DNA of 64,000 bases from Niallia alba (GCF_012933555.1 NZ_JABBPK010000001.1:4318001-4382000); one strand, 5' to 3'. Shown: positions 28,397 through 38,065, counted from the first letter of the stretch. The notes: generated by a model not told the origin, from the letters alone. Numbers and translations are program-made.

Positions 28397-29593
28397 TTAC
28401 CCAATCGCTTTCGTAAATGCTCGGTTTCCTTTCGAAATATGAACAATGAGAGCGAAAAACGGAAAAGCAATCGCAAACAATAAAGCTGTCTCTGGACTGA
28501 ATTGATAATAACTATAGCTTCCTATCCAAGAACCAAAAGCTCCCCCTAAGAAGAAAATAGTCATATACAGCCCATTTAATCTATTTCTAATAGCCGGGTT
28601 TAAGCTAAAAATCACCTTTTGTCCTAATAGCATATTTCCTGCTACCCCGATATCTAAGACGAGTCCAGAGATTACAATAAGGGCAATGCTTATAACAGAG
28701 TGATCCCTTACAAAAAATAAGAGAAAGATAGATAAGATTACTAATCCCATTGATACATTTGTCATAAAAAAAATATACCCTTTATCTGCCAACTTCCCAA
28801 TATATGGGGTTAGTAATGCACCAGCAATGGCAACAAAGCCGATTAGCGCAATTTCATTATTAGAGAAATGCAAAGATTCGGATCTTAATAGAATCGGCAT
28901 AACCGTCCAATACAGACTAAAAGTAGCAAAAATACAAGCATGATAAAATGCTCTTTGTTGTAAAGGCTGTGTTTCTTTCAGAACCCTTACCATCGAACGC
29001 AATAAAGCTGGATAGGTTATCCCAAGATTAGATTCTACTTCAAAATTCGGTAAGAATTTTAATAATAATAGCAATATAGAAACTAGGAAAAATAACGAAA
29101 AAAGAAATACCATTCGCCAGCCCAGCCAATCCGTAACGGCGATAGAAAAGGGCCGTGCCACCATAATTCCAATCAAAAGACCGCTCATCACTTTTCCAAT
29201 ATAATTCCCCACTTGTTCTTTAGGTACCATTTTCATCGTTAACGGCACCAACATTTGGGCAGCACTTGCGCCAATACCGATGATAGTGACAACGAACAAA
29301 AAGAGCATACCGTTTGTCGAAAATAAAGCACCTACCAAAGAAAGAATTGTCACACCCAATAATAAAATAATTATTCGCTTACTTTTATACAGGTCTGCCA
29401 TAGGCACTAAGAAAAATAATCCAGCCCCATAACCAATTTGCGTTAAAGTAGTTAACAATCCAGAAACATTTGACGGAATATGTAAATCATCAGAAATATA
29501 TTGAATAATCGGCTGGGTATAATAAATATTAGCGACTAAAGCTCCACAGCTTACTGCCAATAACAAGATGAGAAAATCTGTTTTGTTCTTCAT
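28397..29593 (-). CDS. MFS transporter, 12-TM drug/sugar efflux type
   Basis: A 398-residue major facilitator protein with twelve predicted membrane segments. The loop DLYKSKRIIILLLG after the second segment is the MFS motif A region, and IGIGASAAQMLVPL and GNYIGKVMSGLLIGIM resemble the AraJ/EmrD-like exporters. Likely a proton-driven exporter of small molecules. It is a single unit between two terminators; the substrate is unknown. Confidence 0.85.
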   Translation of the reverse strand: MKNKTDFLILLLAVSCGALVANIYYTQPIIQYISDDLHIPSNVSGLLTTLTQIGYGAGLFFLVPMADLYKSKRIIILLLGVTILSLVGALFSTNGMLFLFVVTIIGIGASAAQMLVPLTMKMVPKEQVGNYIGKVMSGLLIGIMVARPFSIAVTDWLGWRMVFLFSLFFLVSILLLLLKFLPNFEVESNLGITYPALLRSMVRVLKETQPLQQRAFYHACIFATFSLYWTVMPILLRSESLHFSNNEIALIGFVAIAGALLTPYIGKLADKGYIFFMTNVSMGLVILSIFLLFFVRDHSVISIALIVISGLVLDIGVAGNMLLGQKVIFSLNPAIRNRLNGLYMTIFFLGGAFGSWIGSYSYYQFSPETALLFAIAFPFFALIVHISKGNRAFTKAIG

Positions 29594-29731
29594 TTACTTA
29601 ACATCCCTCCCTAGAGACCAGATGTAATATAATATAATTACTTACAATGGAAAAGTCTAGAATAATTGCTTGACCTAGTTTTGGTAGACTTCAAGCAGAG
29701 GGAAATCATTCTTTTAAAAAACAAAATAAAA

Positions 29732-29771
29732 AAGGAGTGTTTCCCGTATTACAAACGGTAAAACACTCCTT
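29732..29771 (-). terminator. Terminator of alpha-mannosidase operon
   Basis: AAGGAGTGTTT (29732-29742) pairs with AAACACTCCTT (29761-29771), inner CCGT/ACGG; T-run on the minus strand. Confidence 0.88.
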
Positions 29772-29777
29772 GCACTT

Positions 29778-32450
29778 TCATTCCCAAATAAATGTACAAA
29801 TTTCCTCTTCTGTTATTTGCTTGGAATCAAATACTTCTTTCTCTATTTCTTCTAATAGATTTCCTCTTTTCGGACATTTTCCTTTATATAATACAGATAA
29901 AGGCTGTTTTTCAGCTGTTAAATTATAGCCACGCAGAACTATTTCATTACTATTTTCCTTCTGCTTGAACGCCGTTAATCGGAAGGCATTCCCTTCTAAT
30001 TGAATAAACTCATATTCTGCCGGATAATCCCCTTGATGGATATCTGTTTGGACACTAGAAAGAGGAATTTGAAAGTTAATAGCTGCATGATAGGATTCTA
30101 GTTTATCCATACTACCGTGAAACCCTACTGCAAATTTCACTATCTGCTCTCCCAAACACTGGGCTTCTGGTGTCGGGAAATACCCCCAATCCCCCAATTC
30201 TCCAACCGCTCGCATCAGCGTTACCGCGATAACATCATCGATTATTTCATACTCATTTAATCCATAATTCGCAACCGTTACACCGCGAAGTTCATCATTT
30301 AAATTGACAAAGGCATGCTGATGCTGCGGATTCGTTGGATTTTCCCAGCTTGTATTCACTTGGTTCGGTCTTTTCACCACTTCAAAAATACTGTCTGCTT
30401 CGTGCTCTGCTACATGAATTCCTGTCGGGAAAAGAACACGCAATCGGTGATCCTTCATTTGATTATCAAAGGAAGTTTCAAACAAAAGTTGATTACTATT
30501 GCGTTCTAATCTTATTTTTGTTTTTAACTCCAATGTTTTCAACTTTTTCGAACGTCCCGCATTACGTTCTCTAAATTCAATCAATCCCTTTTGTTCCTCC
30601 AATAAGCTTTCATCAGCTGATTCAGGAATGACCATTTGTTGGATTATGAGCACTTCCCCGTACGATACAACATCAGAGACAATCTCGACTTTTGCATTCC
30701 CTGCCGAAGATAAAATTGCTTCATCTCCTTTTGGCATTTTATAGATATATTCATTGCCAATATCTCCAGTATTCTCAAAAACGAGAAAATTAGTGTACGA
30801 ACTATTCGTAGATTTGTCCAAAATAGTTAGTGTACCGTTTGATTCTATTTGCACCTTTACATATTCATTTTCTAAAATCCGCCCATTATTTTGGACAATA
30901 CTAACATATTTATTCTGCTGCGGCACTCCTTCGATGAGAGCATATGTCTTCCACGATAATGGACTCATTTGATCTAGCTCAAGCTCAACAAGCACATAGG
31001 CACCGATAAATGGCTGACGAAAACGATCCTTGGGGAGATCATAATCAAAACGTATGTCCGTATGAATCATTCTGGCCGGAATCTCCACTCCCTGTTCATC
31101 GATTACCTTCATAGCTGGCAGTTTTTCTTCTTTTAGCTCACGATACAACTCATCTGGTCGACCATTGGAAAACGGTAGCCGTTTCCACTCTACCTCTATT
31201 TCTACAGTACCCGTCTTGGCACTACCAGCTGTGTTAAAGACAATAAATGGATGGCTTTCATCAGGAAAATGGCTAGTATCAATTTGTTCTGCAAGTTTAT
31301 TCAACGCTTCACTTTGTATAAACTTTCCAACTTCCTCTGCTTTAGCAAAACGAGTCATCATTTCACGATGCACCGCATCCACACTACAACCACAAATGCT
31401 ATCATGCGGATGATTTTGCATTAACTGCTTCCAGGCAAACTGAAACATTTCATGCGGATATTCCCCCTTATCGTTATACGCCATAGTAGCTAGCGGCTCT
31501 GCAATATTTTCTAACAGTCTACTTACATCAGTATTTCTTTGTTTTAGATAAACTCTTGACGATGCAGTGTTTGCTAATGTATACCATCCATCTGTTTCTT
31601 GACTCGTTAACTCTCCTTTAACGGTGTGCAAGTTATCAGGAATATCCTGCTTTAAAGCCTTCATATACTCATCAAAATTACTATGTATGAAGGTTATGTC
31701 TGGATATAATTCATTTGCAACTTCAATGGCTTTCGTTATATCTTTTTGAAGTGGTTGATGGTCACAGCCATTCATAAACAATAGATGATCTGTTGATGCA
31801 TATTGAAGTGCATCGTTTATTTTCTGATCCCAAAATAGCCTTGCACCTGCTTTGTCTACTGGAATTTCATTTCCATTACTATACCAATTGGCAAAAAGAA
31901 TTCCTAAAACAGATGATTGATCCGGTCCTTCCCACCACATCTCTGAAAATGGGGAACTATAGTGATCATCTTTGATAACAATATTGTTGAATCCAGTAGG
32001 CTTAACGCCTCTGCCAAAGGCTGCTACCTCCATACCAGACTGTTTGAGAATTTGTGGCGCTTGCCCCATATTACCAAAAGTATCAGGAAAATAACCTAGT
32101 TTAACAGGTGAACCCCATTTTTTGCATTCTTCCAAGCCAATTAATAAATTGCGCACATTCGCTTCACTGCTAATCAAAAAATCATCTTGTAAAATGTAAA
32201 AGGGACCAATTTTTAATTTCCCCTCTTGAATATATTTTTTTAGCTTCCATTCATTTTGCGGTTTCACTTCGAGATAATCATCAAGTATAATCGTCTGTCC
32301 ATCTAAATGAAAACTATCAAAATCAGGATCTGTTTCAAATAACTCTAGTAAATCATCGATTAACTGAACTAACCTCATCCGATGCTGCTCAAAAGGCAAA
32401 TACCATTCTCTGTCCCAGTGACTATGAGACACAATATACACTTTTTTCAT
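29778..32450 (-). CDS. GH38 alpha-mannosidase
   Basis: An 890-residue cytoplasmic glycoside hydrolase family 38 enzyme. VYIVSHSHWDREWYLPFEQH at the N terminus holds zinc ligands; GYFPDTFGNMGQAPQIL near residue 107 and the catalytic-region MNGCDHQP and HPHDSICGCSVDAVHREM follow; the C-terminal half is the beta-sandwich. Relatives such as MngB act on 2-O-mannosylglycerate phosphate or on alpha-mannosides. ATG 32450 follows AGGAG by eight bases. It is second in an operon after the GH125 gene (40 bases). The set of GH38, GH125 and GH92 points to alpha-mannan or N-glycan fragments. Confidence 0.93.
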   Translation of the reverse strand: MKKVYIVSHSHWDREWYLPFEQHRMRLVQLIDDLLELFETDPDFDSFHLDGQTIILDDYLEVKPQNEWKLKKYIQEGKLKIGPFYILQDDFLISSEANVRNLLIGLEECKKWGSPVKLGYFPDTFGNMGQAPQILKQSGMEVAAFGRGVKPTGFNNIVIKDDHYSSPFSEMWWEGPDQSSVLGILFANWYSNGNEIPVDKAGARLFWDQKINDALQYASTDHLLFMNGCDHQPLQKDITKAIEVANELYPDITFIHSNFDEYMKALKQDIPDNLHTVKGELTSQETDGWYTLANTASSRVYLKQRNTDVSRLLENIAEPLATMAYNDKGEYPHEMFQFAWKQLMQNHPHDSICGCSVDAVHREMMTRFAKAEEVGKFIQSEALNKLAEQIDTSHFPDESHPFIVFNTAGSAKTGTVEIEVEWKRLPFSNGRPDELYRELKEEKLPAMKVIDEQGVEIPARMIHTDIRFDYDLPKDRFRQPFIGAYVLVELELDQMSPLSWKTYALIEGVPQQNKYVSIVQNNGRILENEYVKVQIESNGTLTILDKSTNSSYTNFLVFENTGDIGNEYIYKMPKGDEAILSSAGNAKVEIVSDVVSYGEVLIIQQMVIPESADESLLEEQKGLIEFRERNAGRSKKLKTLELKTKIRLERNSNQLLFETSFDNQMKDHRLRVLFPTGIHVAEHEADSIFEVVKRPNQVNTSWENPTNPQHQHAFVNLNDELRGVTVANYGLNEYEIIDDVIAVTLMRAVGELGDWGYFPTPEAQCLGEQIVKFAVGFHGSMDKLESYHAAINFQIPLSSVQTDIHQGDYPAEYEFIQLEGNAFRLTAFKQKENSNEIVLRGYNLTAEKQPLSVLYKGKCPKRGNLLEEIEKEVFDSKQITEEEICTFIWE

Positions 32451-32490
32451 CTCCAGCGCTCCTCTTTTTTTCATTTACTGCCCCTAACTA

Positions 32491-33786
32491 TTATTCTTTC
32501 TTCACTCGAATATCAAAGTAATCCATTACAAGTTCGCAAAACATCATATTCGCCCATGAGAACCACTCTCTTGTATATTGTGAAGGGTCATCTACATCAA
32601 AGCCTTCATGCATTAAATGAGTTCCCCCATCACATGATACGAGTAAATCTAGTATTCTTTCTTTCTCTTTTTTATCCGTTGTCGTAAGTCCTTCCATCGC
32701 AAGCGCAATTGGCCAGATATAATTTTCTGGTGTATGAGAACTTCCTATACCTGCTGCATATTTCCCCTTATAATAGTAAGGATTTTCATTACTAAGCACT
32801 GTCCGGCGCGTTGCTTTATATCGTTCATCATTCGCCTCTACATATCCAAGATACGGGGCAGACAATAGATTAGGAATATTCGAATCATCCATTATATTAA
32901 AGTTGCCTTTTCCATCTACTTCATAGGCGTAAATTTCTTCTCCACTTTTATTACGCACAACAGCAAACTCTTCAATCCCTTTTTGTATAGCTGCTTGTAA
33001 CTTTTTAAATTTAGGGACAAAAGTGTTTTCTTTCAAAACAGTTTCATATATTTCTATTAAGTAACCAAGAACTACACTAGCAAACATATTTGAAGGCACT
33101 AAATAACCATAAACACAAGCATCATCACTTGGTCTAAAACCTGACCAAGTCATTCCAGTTGGTACAACTTCTGGTCCTCTTCCCTTGTTTACCAGAGTAT
33201 CTTCTTTTCTGTCTGTTACTCTTTCAAACATATACGCTGAATTCGTATGATCTTGTTCTATCGTCCATACTTCAATTATTTTTTGAACTGCTTCCTGAAA
33301 TGTATGATTAAATTGATTCGTTCTCCCTGTTGCCTTCCAGAACAAATAACTAAGTTGAATCGGATAGCACAATGAATCAATTTCATACTTTCTTTCCCAA
33401 ATCCATGGATTCATTGTCGTTAAATCACTTTGGTGTCCAGCATTATCCGCCTCTTTATTGAAAGCGTTAGCATAAGGGTCCAAACAAACATACTGAAATT
33501 GTCTTTCGATTAGACCTGCAATCATATTAGCCATTTCTTCATCCGCTTCTGCTAGCACTAAATACGGTCTAACCTGTGCAGTTGAGTCTCTAAGCCACAT
33601 CGCCGGGATGTCACCAGTAAGAAGAAAAGTCGTTCCGTCCTCCAGCTTTTCAACTGTTGTTTCTAATGTATTAGCAAAGCAAGTATTAAAATTAACTGCC
33701 CAATCCGCATGTTCATCTCCACATTTTTCCGTGATCATTTTCATAAACTCTCTAACTGATGACATTGCCGTTTTTTGATATGACAT
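32491..33786 (-). CDS. GH125 exo-alpha-1,6-mannosidase
   Basis: A 431-residue protein of glycoside hydrolase family 125 (metal-independent). Clear family blocks are FLLTGDIPAMWLRDSTAQVRPYL, DPYANAFNKEADNAGHQSD and SAPYLGYVEAND, with IWPIALAMEGLTT and the HEGFDVDDP end. No signal peptide, so it acts on imported glycans. Start ATG 33786 with GGGAGGGG before it. First gene of the operon leading into the GH38 gene. A TGATATATCA operator lies 22 bases upstream of its start. Confidence 0.93.
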   Translation of the reverse strand: MSYQKTAMSSVREFMKMITEKCGDEHADWAVNFNTCFANTLETTVEKLEDGTTFLLTGDIPAMWLRDSTAQVRPYLVLAEADEEMANMIAGLIERQFQYVCLDPYANAFNKEADNAGHQSDLTTMNPWIWERKYEIDSLCYPIQLSYLFWKATGRTNQFNHTFQEAVQKIIEVWTIEQDHTNSAYMFERVTDRKEDTLVNKGRGPEVVPTGMTWSGFRPSDDACVYGYLVPSNMFASVVLGYLIEIYETVLKENTFVPKFKKLQAAIQKGIEEFAVVRNKSGEEIYAYEVDGKGNFNIMDDSNIPNLLSAPYLGYVEANDERYKATRRTVLSNENPYYYKGKYAAGIGSSHTPENYIWPIALAMEGLTTTDKKEKERILDLLVSCDGGTHLMHEGFDVDDPSQYTREWFSWANMMFCELVMDYFDIRVKKE

Positions 33787-33807
33787 TTTTTAAACCCCTC
33801 CCGAATT

Positions 33808-33817
33808 TGATATATCA
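33808..33817. promoter_or_regulatory. Operator TGATATATCA, mannosidase side
   Basis: Perfect ten-base palindrome in the extended context AATTTGATATATCATTTAA, which recurs at 33996. It is 22 bases upstream of the GH125 start, in that gene's promoter or leader. Confidence 0.75.
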
Positions 33818-33984
33818 TTTAAAATCATTTTAATTTTAAATCTCGTTATTGTCTAATCTTTCTTTTTCTTATTTTATGAAAAAAAGTGGATAGATATCAA
33901 TGAACAGAACTATTTCCTTTATTTAAAATCATTAAAAACAGTCTTTTCTTTCCATTTAAATCTTTACGGAAAGTATTTTCATGT

Positions 33985-34005
33985 TATAATAAATTTGATA
34001 TATCA
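33985..34005 (+). promoter_or_regulatory. Regulator -10 element and operator TGATATATCA
   Basis: TATAAT at 33985-33990 is followed six bases later by the second TGATATATCA copy (33996-34005), which would cover the transcription start. Repression of its own gene by the GntR-LacI protein is the simplest reading. Confidence 0.7.
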
Positions 34006-34020
34006 TTTAAGGAGTTTATG

Positions 34021-35049
34021 ATGAAAAAAGAACCACTTTATCAAAAGATCGTCACAGACATACTGGCACAAATTCAAGCTGGTGATTTAAAGCCAGGGGA
34101 TCAAGTACCAACTGAATTAGAAATATCTAAACAATACAATGTTAGTCGTATAACTTCCAAAAGAGCTTTAACCGAATTAGAAAATAAGCAATTAATCGAA
34201 CGAATCCAAGGGAGAGGAAGCTTTGTTGCAGAACAACAGCAGCCTCATTCTAATGTCATTCTCTTTATTCTTCCTTTTCCCAATAATCCCGGACTAGGAG
34301 ATTATGCGCAAGGAATTAGCCGTTTTATTGCGAACACATCCTATACTGTTCAAATACAAACAAATGCTTACTTAAGCCAACTCGATGCAAAAAAATTATC
34401 ATCTATGTATGCTGGTCTCCTCCTTTATCCAGAGGCTGGAACATCGCATTTAGATATTCTTTATACCTTATATCTCGAAAAATTTCCGGTTGTCGTGCTT
34501 GATAAAAAAATTGAAAGCATCCCATTTCCCTTTATCACATCAGACAATATGCAAGGTGGCTATCTAGCCACTCAACATTTGATTAACCATGGGCATAAGA
34601 AAATTATTTTTTATACCACACAGAATTTAGAAAGAAGTTCTACTATCCGAGAACGGTATTTAGGCTATTTAAAAGCAATACACCAAGCAAATTTAGAATA
34701 TCATGACTCCAAAGTAGTAAATCCAGATGAGGATAACAGTAGCTTTATCCATCAAATGAAAGAAGAGCAAATTACAGGACTTATAGTAGAGAACGACATT
34801 AATGCAATTCATTTAATGAAAGAAATTAAAAGATGTGGCTATCAAATTCCTAAAGACTTTTCCATTATTGGATTTGATAATATCCAAGCAGCTGAGCTTG
34901 TTGATCCAGGGTTATCCACCATCGCCCAAAGTTTCGAGGAGATTGGGTATCAAGCAGCCAAACAACTTATTCAATTAATCGATAACAACCAAGATATTCA
35001 TTCTGTAGTAGTTCCTATTGAAATGATGATTAGAGAATCCACTAATTAA
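34021..35049 (+). CDS. GntR-LacI hybrid sugar regulator (AraR-like)
   Basis: A 342-residue protein with a GntR winged helix at about 1-70 (YQKIVTDILAQIQAGDLKPGDQVPTELEISKQYNVSRITSKRAL) and a periplasmic-binding-protein-like LacI domain from about 80 to the end (IGFDNIQAAELVDPGLSTIAQSFEEIG). This fusion is seen in AraR. ATG 34021 is six bases after AAGGAG. It lies between divergent mannosidase genes and with two identical palindromes; it is very likely their repressor, with mannose or a mannoside as effector (inferred). Confidence 0.92.
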   Translation: MKKEPLYQKIVTDILAQIQAGDLKPGDQVPTELEISKQYNVSRITSKRALTELENKQLIERIQGRGSFVAEQQQPHSNVILFILPFPNNPGLGDYAQGISRFIANTSYTVQIQTNAYLSQLDAKKLSSMYAGLLLYPEAGTSHLDILYTLYLEKFPVVVLDKKIESIPFPFITSDNMQGGYLATQHLINHGHKKIIFYTTQNLERSSTIRERYLGYLKAIHQANLEYHDSKVVNPDEDNSSFIHQMKEEQITGLIVENDINAIHLMKEIKRCGYQIPKDFSIIGFDNIQAAELVDPGLSTIAQSFEEIGYQAAKQLIQLIDNNQDIHSVVVPIEMMIRESTN

Positions 35050-35061
35050 GGAGAGGTGTCT

Positions 35062-37290
35062 ATGCTAGAATTAATGGATACAAGACAAGGTACGGAGAAT
35101 CAACATAGCTATTCAAATGGGAATACCCTTCCCTATACTGGTTTTCCATTTGGTATGAATTTCTTTGTTCCACAAACTAAACACACTAATGGAAGTTGGT
35201 TCTTTCATCCAAGAGATCGGGTGTTTCAAGGATTTCGATTAACTCATCAGCCAAGCCCATGGATGGGTGATTTCTCCCATTTATTACTAACACCTCTTTC
35301 AGGTGCTTTTCAAAATGCAGATATTTACCATTATCAAAGTTCCTATCGACCTGAAAGTGCCATATTTCAACCACATTATTTACAAATAACACAGGCTCGC
35401 TATCAAATTAAGAATGAACTAGTTCCTACTACGTATGGCGCCATTCTTCGTTCCAATTATAGAGATTCCAATCTACCAGGTCTGTCACTACATCTCCCAG
35501 GTAAAGGGGAAATTTCACTAGATAGTAATAAGAAACAGATAAGCGGTTATGTCTCTAATTTTGCTGGCTGTGAAGATCCTAATTTTAAGATGTATTTTAT
35601 CATGACTTTTAATCATCCCATTGATCAAGAGCATACCGGATTTTTCCAAGGGGATAATCCATTTACTCCAGCTCTTTCAGCATCTGGTGAGGATCAGCAC
35701 TTTTTGATTCGCTTCTTATTAAACCAGGAGGAACCGCTAGAAACCCGACTTGCAACTTCTTTTATTAGCAGTAATCAAGCAGAGTGGAATTTAAACCAAG
35801 AGCTATCCCCTTTTTCTTTTGATACACTCCAAAAGCAAGCGGCAGATGCATGGGAATATTATTTAAATAAAATTGAAGTAAAAAACCAAGATTTTTCAGC
35901 AGTTAAAACTTTTTATCACTGTATGTACCGTATGTTTCTTTTTCCGCAAAAATTTTATGAAATAAATCAACAGGGCGAGCCGATTCATTATGATACAACA
36001 AGCAAAAGGGTAAAAACTGGTGTCCTATATACAAATAACGGCTTTTGGGACACATTTCGGACCGTCTATCCTCTATATTCTCTTCTTATTCCAGATGAAT
36101 ACGAGGAAATGTTGCGAGGATTTCTAAACAGTTATAGAGAAACTGGCTTTTTGCCAAAATGGCTATCACCAGATGAACGAGGTCTAATGCCAGGCACATT
36201 AATTGATGCTGTTATTGCTGATGCATCCCAAAAAGGGATTGCTCGTGATATCATTCCCGAGTTATTTGAAGCAATGGTTAAAACAGCTTCTACTGTAAGC
36301 TCAAAGCCTACTTACGGACGGCAAGGTATCGAAGACTATGATACATACGGCTACATACCTTCCAACCATCATGAAAGTGTTAATCATACACTGGATTATG
36401 CCTATAGCGATTTTTGTATTAGCAGGGTAGCGAAAGAATTAGGAAATAAAGAAATGGAGCAAATGTTTGAAAAACGGGCTTATAATTATCTTAATATTTT
36501 CCATGAAGAAACAGGATTTATGCGCGCTAAAGATAAACAAGGCAGAGTGGAAGAACCTTTTAATTGCTTTAGCTGGGGACAGGATTATGCAGAAGGAAGT
36601 GCTTGGCAAAGTAGTTTTGCTGTTTTTCATGATTTTGCTGGGTTAATTAATGCCTATGGAGGTAATAAGCCTTTTAGAGAAAAATTAGTACAGCTTTGTA
36701 ATCAAGAACCAATTTTTGAAACAAAAGGCTATGGATTTGAAATACATGAAATGAGCGAAATGGCGGCAATCGATTTTGGCCAAGTTGCCATATCCAATCA
36801 GCCGAGCTTTCATTTGCCGTATTTATTTACCTACGCTGGTGATCCTGCTTCATCTCAAGTATTATTAAAGCAATTAATGACACAGTTATTTACTAGTAGT
36901 CCAACTGGCTATCCTGGTGATGAGGATAACGGCAGTATGTCTGGCTGGTTCATTTTCAACAGTATGGGCTTCTATCCAGTCTGCCCTGGAACTGGCGAAT
37001 ATGTAATTGGAATTCCTATCTTTGATTCCATTACAATTCATCTTCCAAATGATAAGAAAATCGAGATTTCAACTAAGTTCAACCAGCCACAATTTAGTTT
37101 TGTTCATCAGGTTACCGTTAATAACGCAACATACAACAAACTAACTTTAGAACATGATTTACTTATAAAAGGTTGCACAATCGACTTTCAGCTTGGCATT
37201 GTACCGCCAAATAAAGACTATGCAGAAACAGATTTACCTTATTCCTTGTCGACAGACAGTGCCGCCTCCGAATATAAAAGCAATGTTTAA
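35062..37290 (+). CDS. GH92 alpha-mannosidase
   Basis: A 742-residue glycoside hydrolase family 92 enzyme (calcium-dependent exo-alpha-mannosidase). Family blocks include VLYTNNGFWDTFRTVYPLY, SPDERGLMPGTLIDAVIAD, NHTLDYAYSDFCISRVAKEL, and the catalytic-site segments PGDEDNGSMSGWFIFNSMGFYPVCPGTGEYVIG near the C terminus. There is no signal peptide, whereas many GH92 enzymes are secreted. ATG 35062 follows AAGGAGAGG by about six bases. Only 12 bases separate it from the regulator gene, so the two form an operon. It removes alpha-1,2- or related mannose units from imported glycans. Confidence 0.94.
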   Translation: MLELMDTRQGTENQHSYSNGNTLPYTGFPFGMNFFVPQTKHTNGSWFFHPRDRVFQGFRLTHQPSPWMGDFSHLLLTPLSGAFQNADIYHYQSSYRPESAIFQPHYLQITQARYQIKNELVPTTYGAILRSNYRDSNLPGLSLHLPGKGEISLDSNKKQISGYVSNFAGCEDPNFKMYFIMTFNHPIDQEHTGFFQGDNPFTPALSASGEDQHFLIRFLLNQEEPLETRLATSFISSNQAEWNLNQELSPFSFDTLQKQAADAWEYYLNKIEVKNQDFSAVKTFYHCMYRMFLFPQKFYEINQQGEPIHYDTTSKRVKTGVLYTNNGFWDTFRTVYPLYSLLIPDEYEEMLRGFLNSYRETGFLPKWLSPDERGLMPGTLIDAVIADASQKGIARDIIPELFEAMVKTASTVSSKPTYGRQGIEDYDTYGYIPSNHHESVNHTLDYAYSDFCISRVAKELGNKEMEQMFEKRAYNYLNIFHEETGFMRAKDKQGRVEEPFNCFSWGQDYAEGSAWQSSFAVFHDFAGLINAYGGNKPFREKLVQLCNQEPIFETKGYGFEIHEMSEMAAIDFGQVAISNQPSFHLPYLFTYAGDPASSQVLLKQLMTQLFTSSPTGYPGDEDNGSMSGWFIFNSMGFYPVCPGTGEYVIGIPIFDSITIHLPNDKKIEISTKFNQPQFSFVHQVTVNNATYNKLTLEHDLLIKGCTIDFQLGIVPPNKDYAETDLPYSLSTDSAASEYKSNV

Positions 37291-37292
37291 TC

Positions 37293-37627
37293 AAAGGCTG
37301 GGACATAAGTATTCCAGCCAAGGATAAATCCGAACAATTATACGAAGATGCTAATGAAAGTTCCGTATAATTGTTTGGTTTTTTATTTGTTTTTAAAAGG
37401 AGGTTTCCATGAAGTTTAGTGCGGTTCCCCCGCAGCCGGAATACACTTCGCTTTCCGTGGGGCTAAGCTTAAGCCTCCTCAGCTTCGCCTCCGGGGTCTC
37501 AGACTGTCTCGCTAATCCCACAGGAGTCTGCGCGTATTCCGGCTGCTCTGTTTTTCCAACTAATTATATTTCCTCTTGTAAAAAGTATGCGAAAGCAGCC
37601 GCTATTTAGTTATGTCTCAACCTTTTT
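37293..37627. repeat. Repeat R1, copy 3 (shorter)
   Basis: Begins two bases after the GH92 stop. Ends AAAGGCTGGGACATAAGTA and the complement AAAGGTTGAGACATAACTA match 16 of 19. Terminator hairpin and CAGCCGGAATACAC core as in the other copies. About 45 bases found near the right end of copies 1 and 2 (after GCAGCCGCTATTTA) are absent. Confidence 0.85.
37330..37385 (+). terminator. Rho-independent terminator inside R1 copy 3
   Basis: CCGAACAATTATACG (37330-37344) with CGTATAATTGTTTGG (37364-37378), then TTTTTTA. Ends the regulator-GH92 operon. Confidence 0.8.
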
Positions 37628-37688
37628 CTTTGCTCTAAATATAAATGTACTATGATTTAATATTTACACAACTATAAAGGTGCGGGTG

Positions 37689-37732
37689 GTATGCACTCTT
37701 TTCCTGATTAAGAGGGAAAGGAGGTGACATAC
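37689..37732 (+). promoter_or_regulatory. Hairpin sequestering the ribosome site of the small gene
   Basis: GTATG, CAC and TCTTTTCC (37689-37704) pair with GGGAAAGGAGGTGACATAC (to 37732) with two single-base bulges and a loop of about nine bases. The whole AAAGGAGGTGA site is inside the stem, two bases before the ATG. Confidence 0.75.
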
Positions 37733-37734
37733 TA

Positions 37735-37887
37735 ATGGATTTCGTATTGGACTTACTCAGAGATGTGGCAAAAATCTTTTTTACTACTCTTTCTGCTGGC
37801 TTTGCTAATCGCTTAGCAAGCAGAAAAAAGAACAAACGAAAACCTACCCCGCGCCGACCAAAGCAAAAGGATAGGTCTTCTAAATAA
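37735..37887 (+). CDS. Small amphipathic basic peptide, type I toxin-like
   Basis: A 50-residue product: an amphipathic or membrane helix at about residues 3-28 (FVLDLLRDVAKIFFTTLSAG) and a tail of mostly Lys, Arg and Pro (about 30-50). The start has a near-perfect AAAGGAGGTGA but it is buried in a long hairpin, and a short terminator follows at 37908. Size, hydrophobic-then-basic layout and locked translation are seen in type I toxins, whose mRNA is also blocked by an antisense RNA. I see no clear antisense promoter and do not recognise the family, so the toxin call is inference. Confidence 0.6.
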   Translation: MDFVLDLLRDVAKIFFTTLSAGFANRLASRKKNKRKPTPRRPKQKDRSSK

Positions 37888-37907
37888 ATATTTAGTATAC
37901 CACTCGT

Positions 37908-37931
37908 AAGGAGTTACCGCTCCTTGGTTTT
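37908..37931 (+). terminator. Terminator of small toxin-like gene
   Basis: AAGGAG (37908-37913) with CTCCTT (37920-37925), then GGTTTTTA. Confidence 0.7.
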
Positions 37932-38029
37932 TAGTTTATTTCTTATATATAATAATATACTTACTGTAAAAATTTCAATCTATCATCACTTAAAATGAAG
38001 AAGATAAGCTTCCACTAACTCTTCCATTT

Positions 38030-38065
38030 CCATCGCTGAAGAATTTAAACAAGTTACAGCGATGG
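38030..38065 (-). terminator. Hairpin after response-regulator gene
   Basis: CCATCGCTG and CAGCGATGG form a perfect nine-base stem, 12 bases beyond the response-regulator stop on the minus strand. No T-run, so terminator function is uncertain. Confidence 0.4.
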
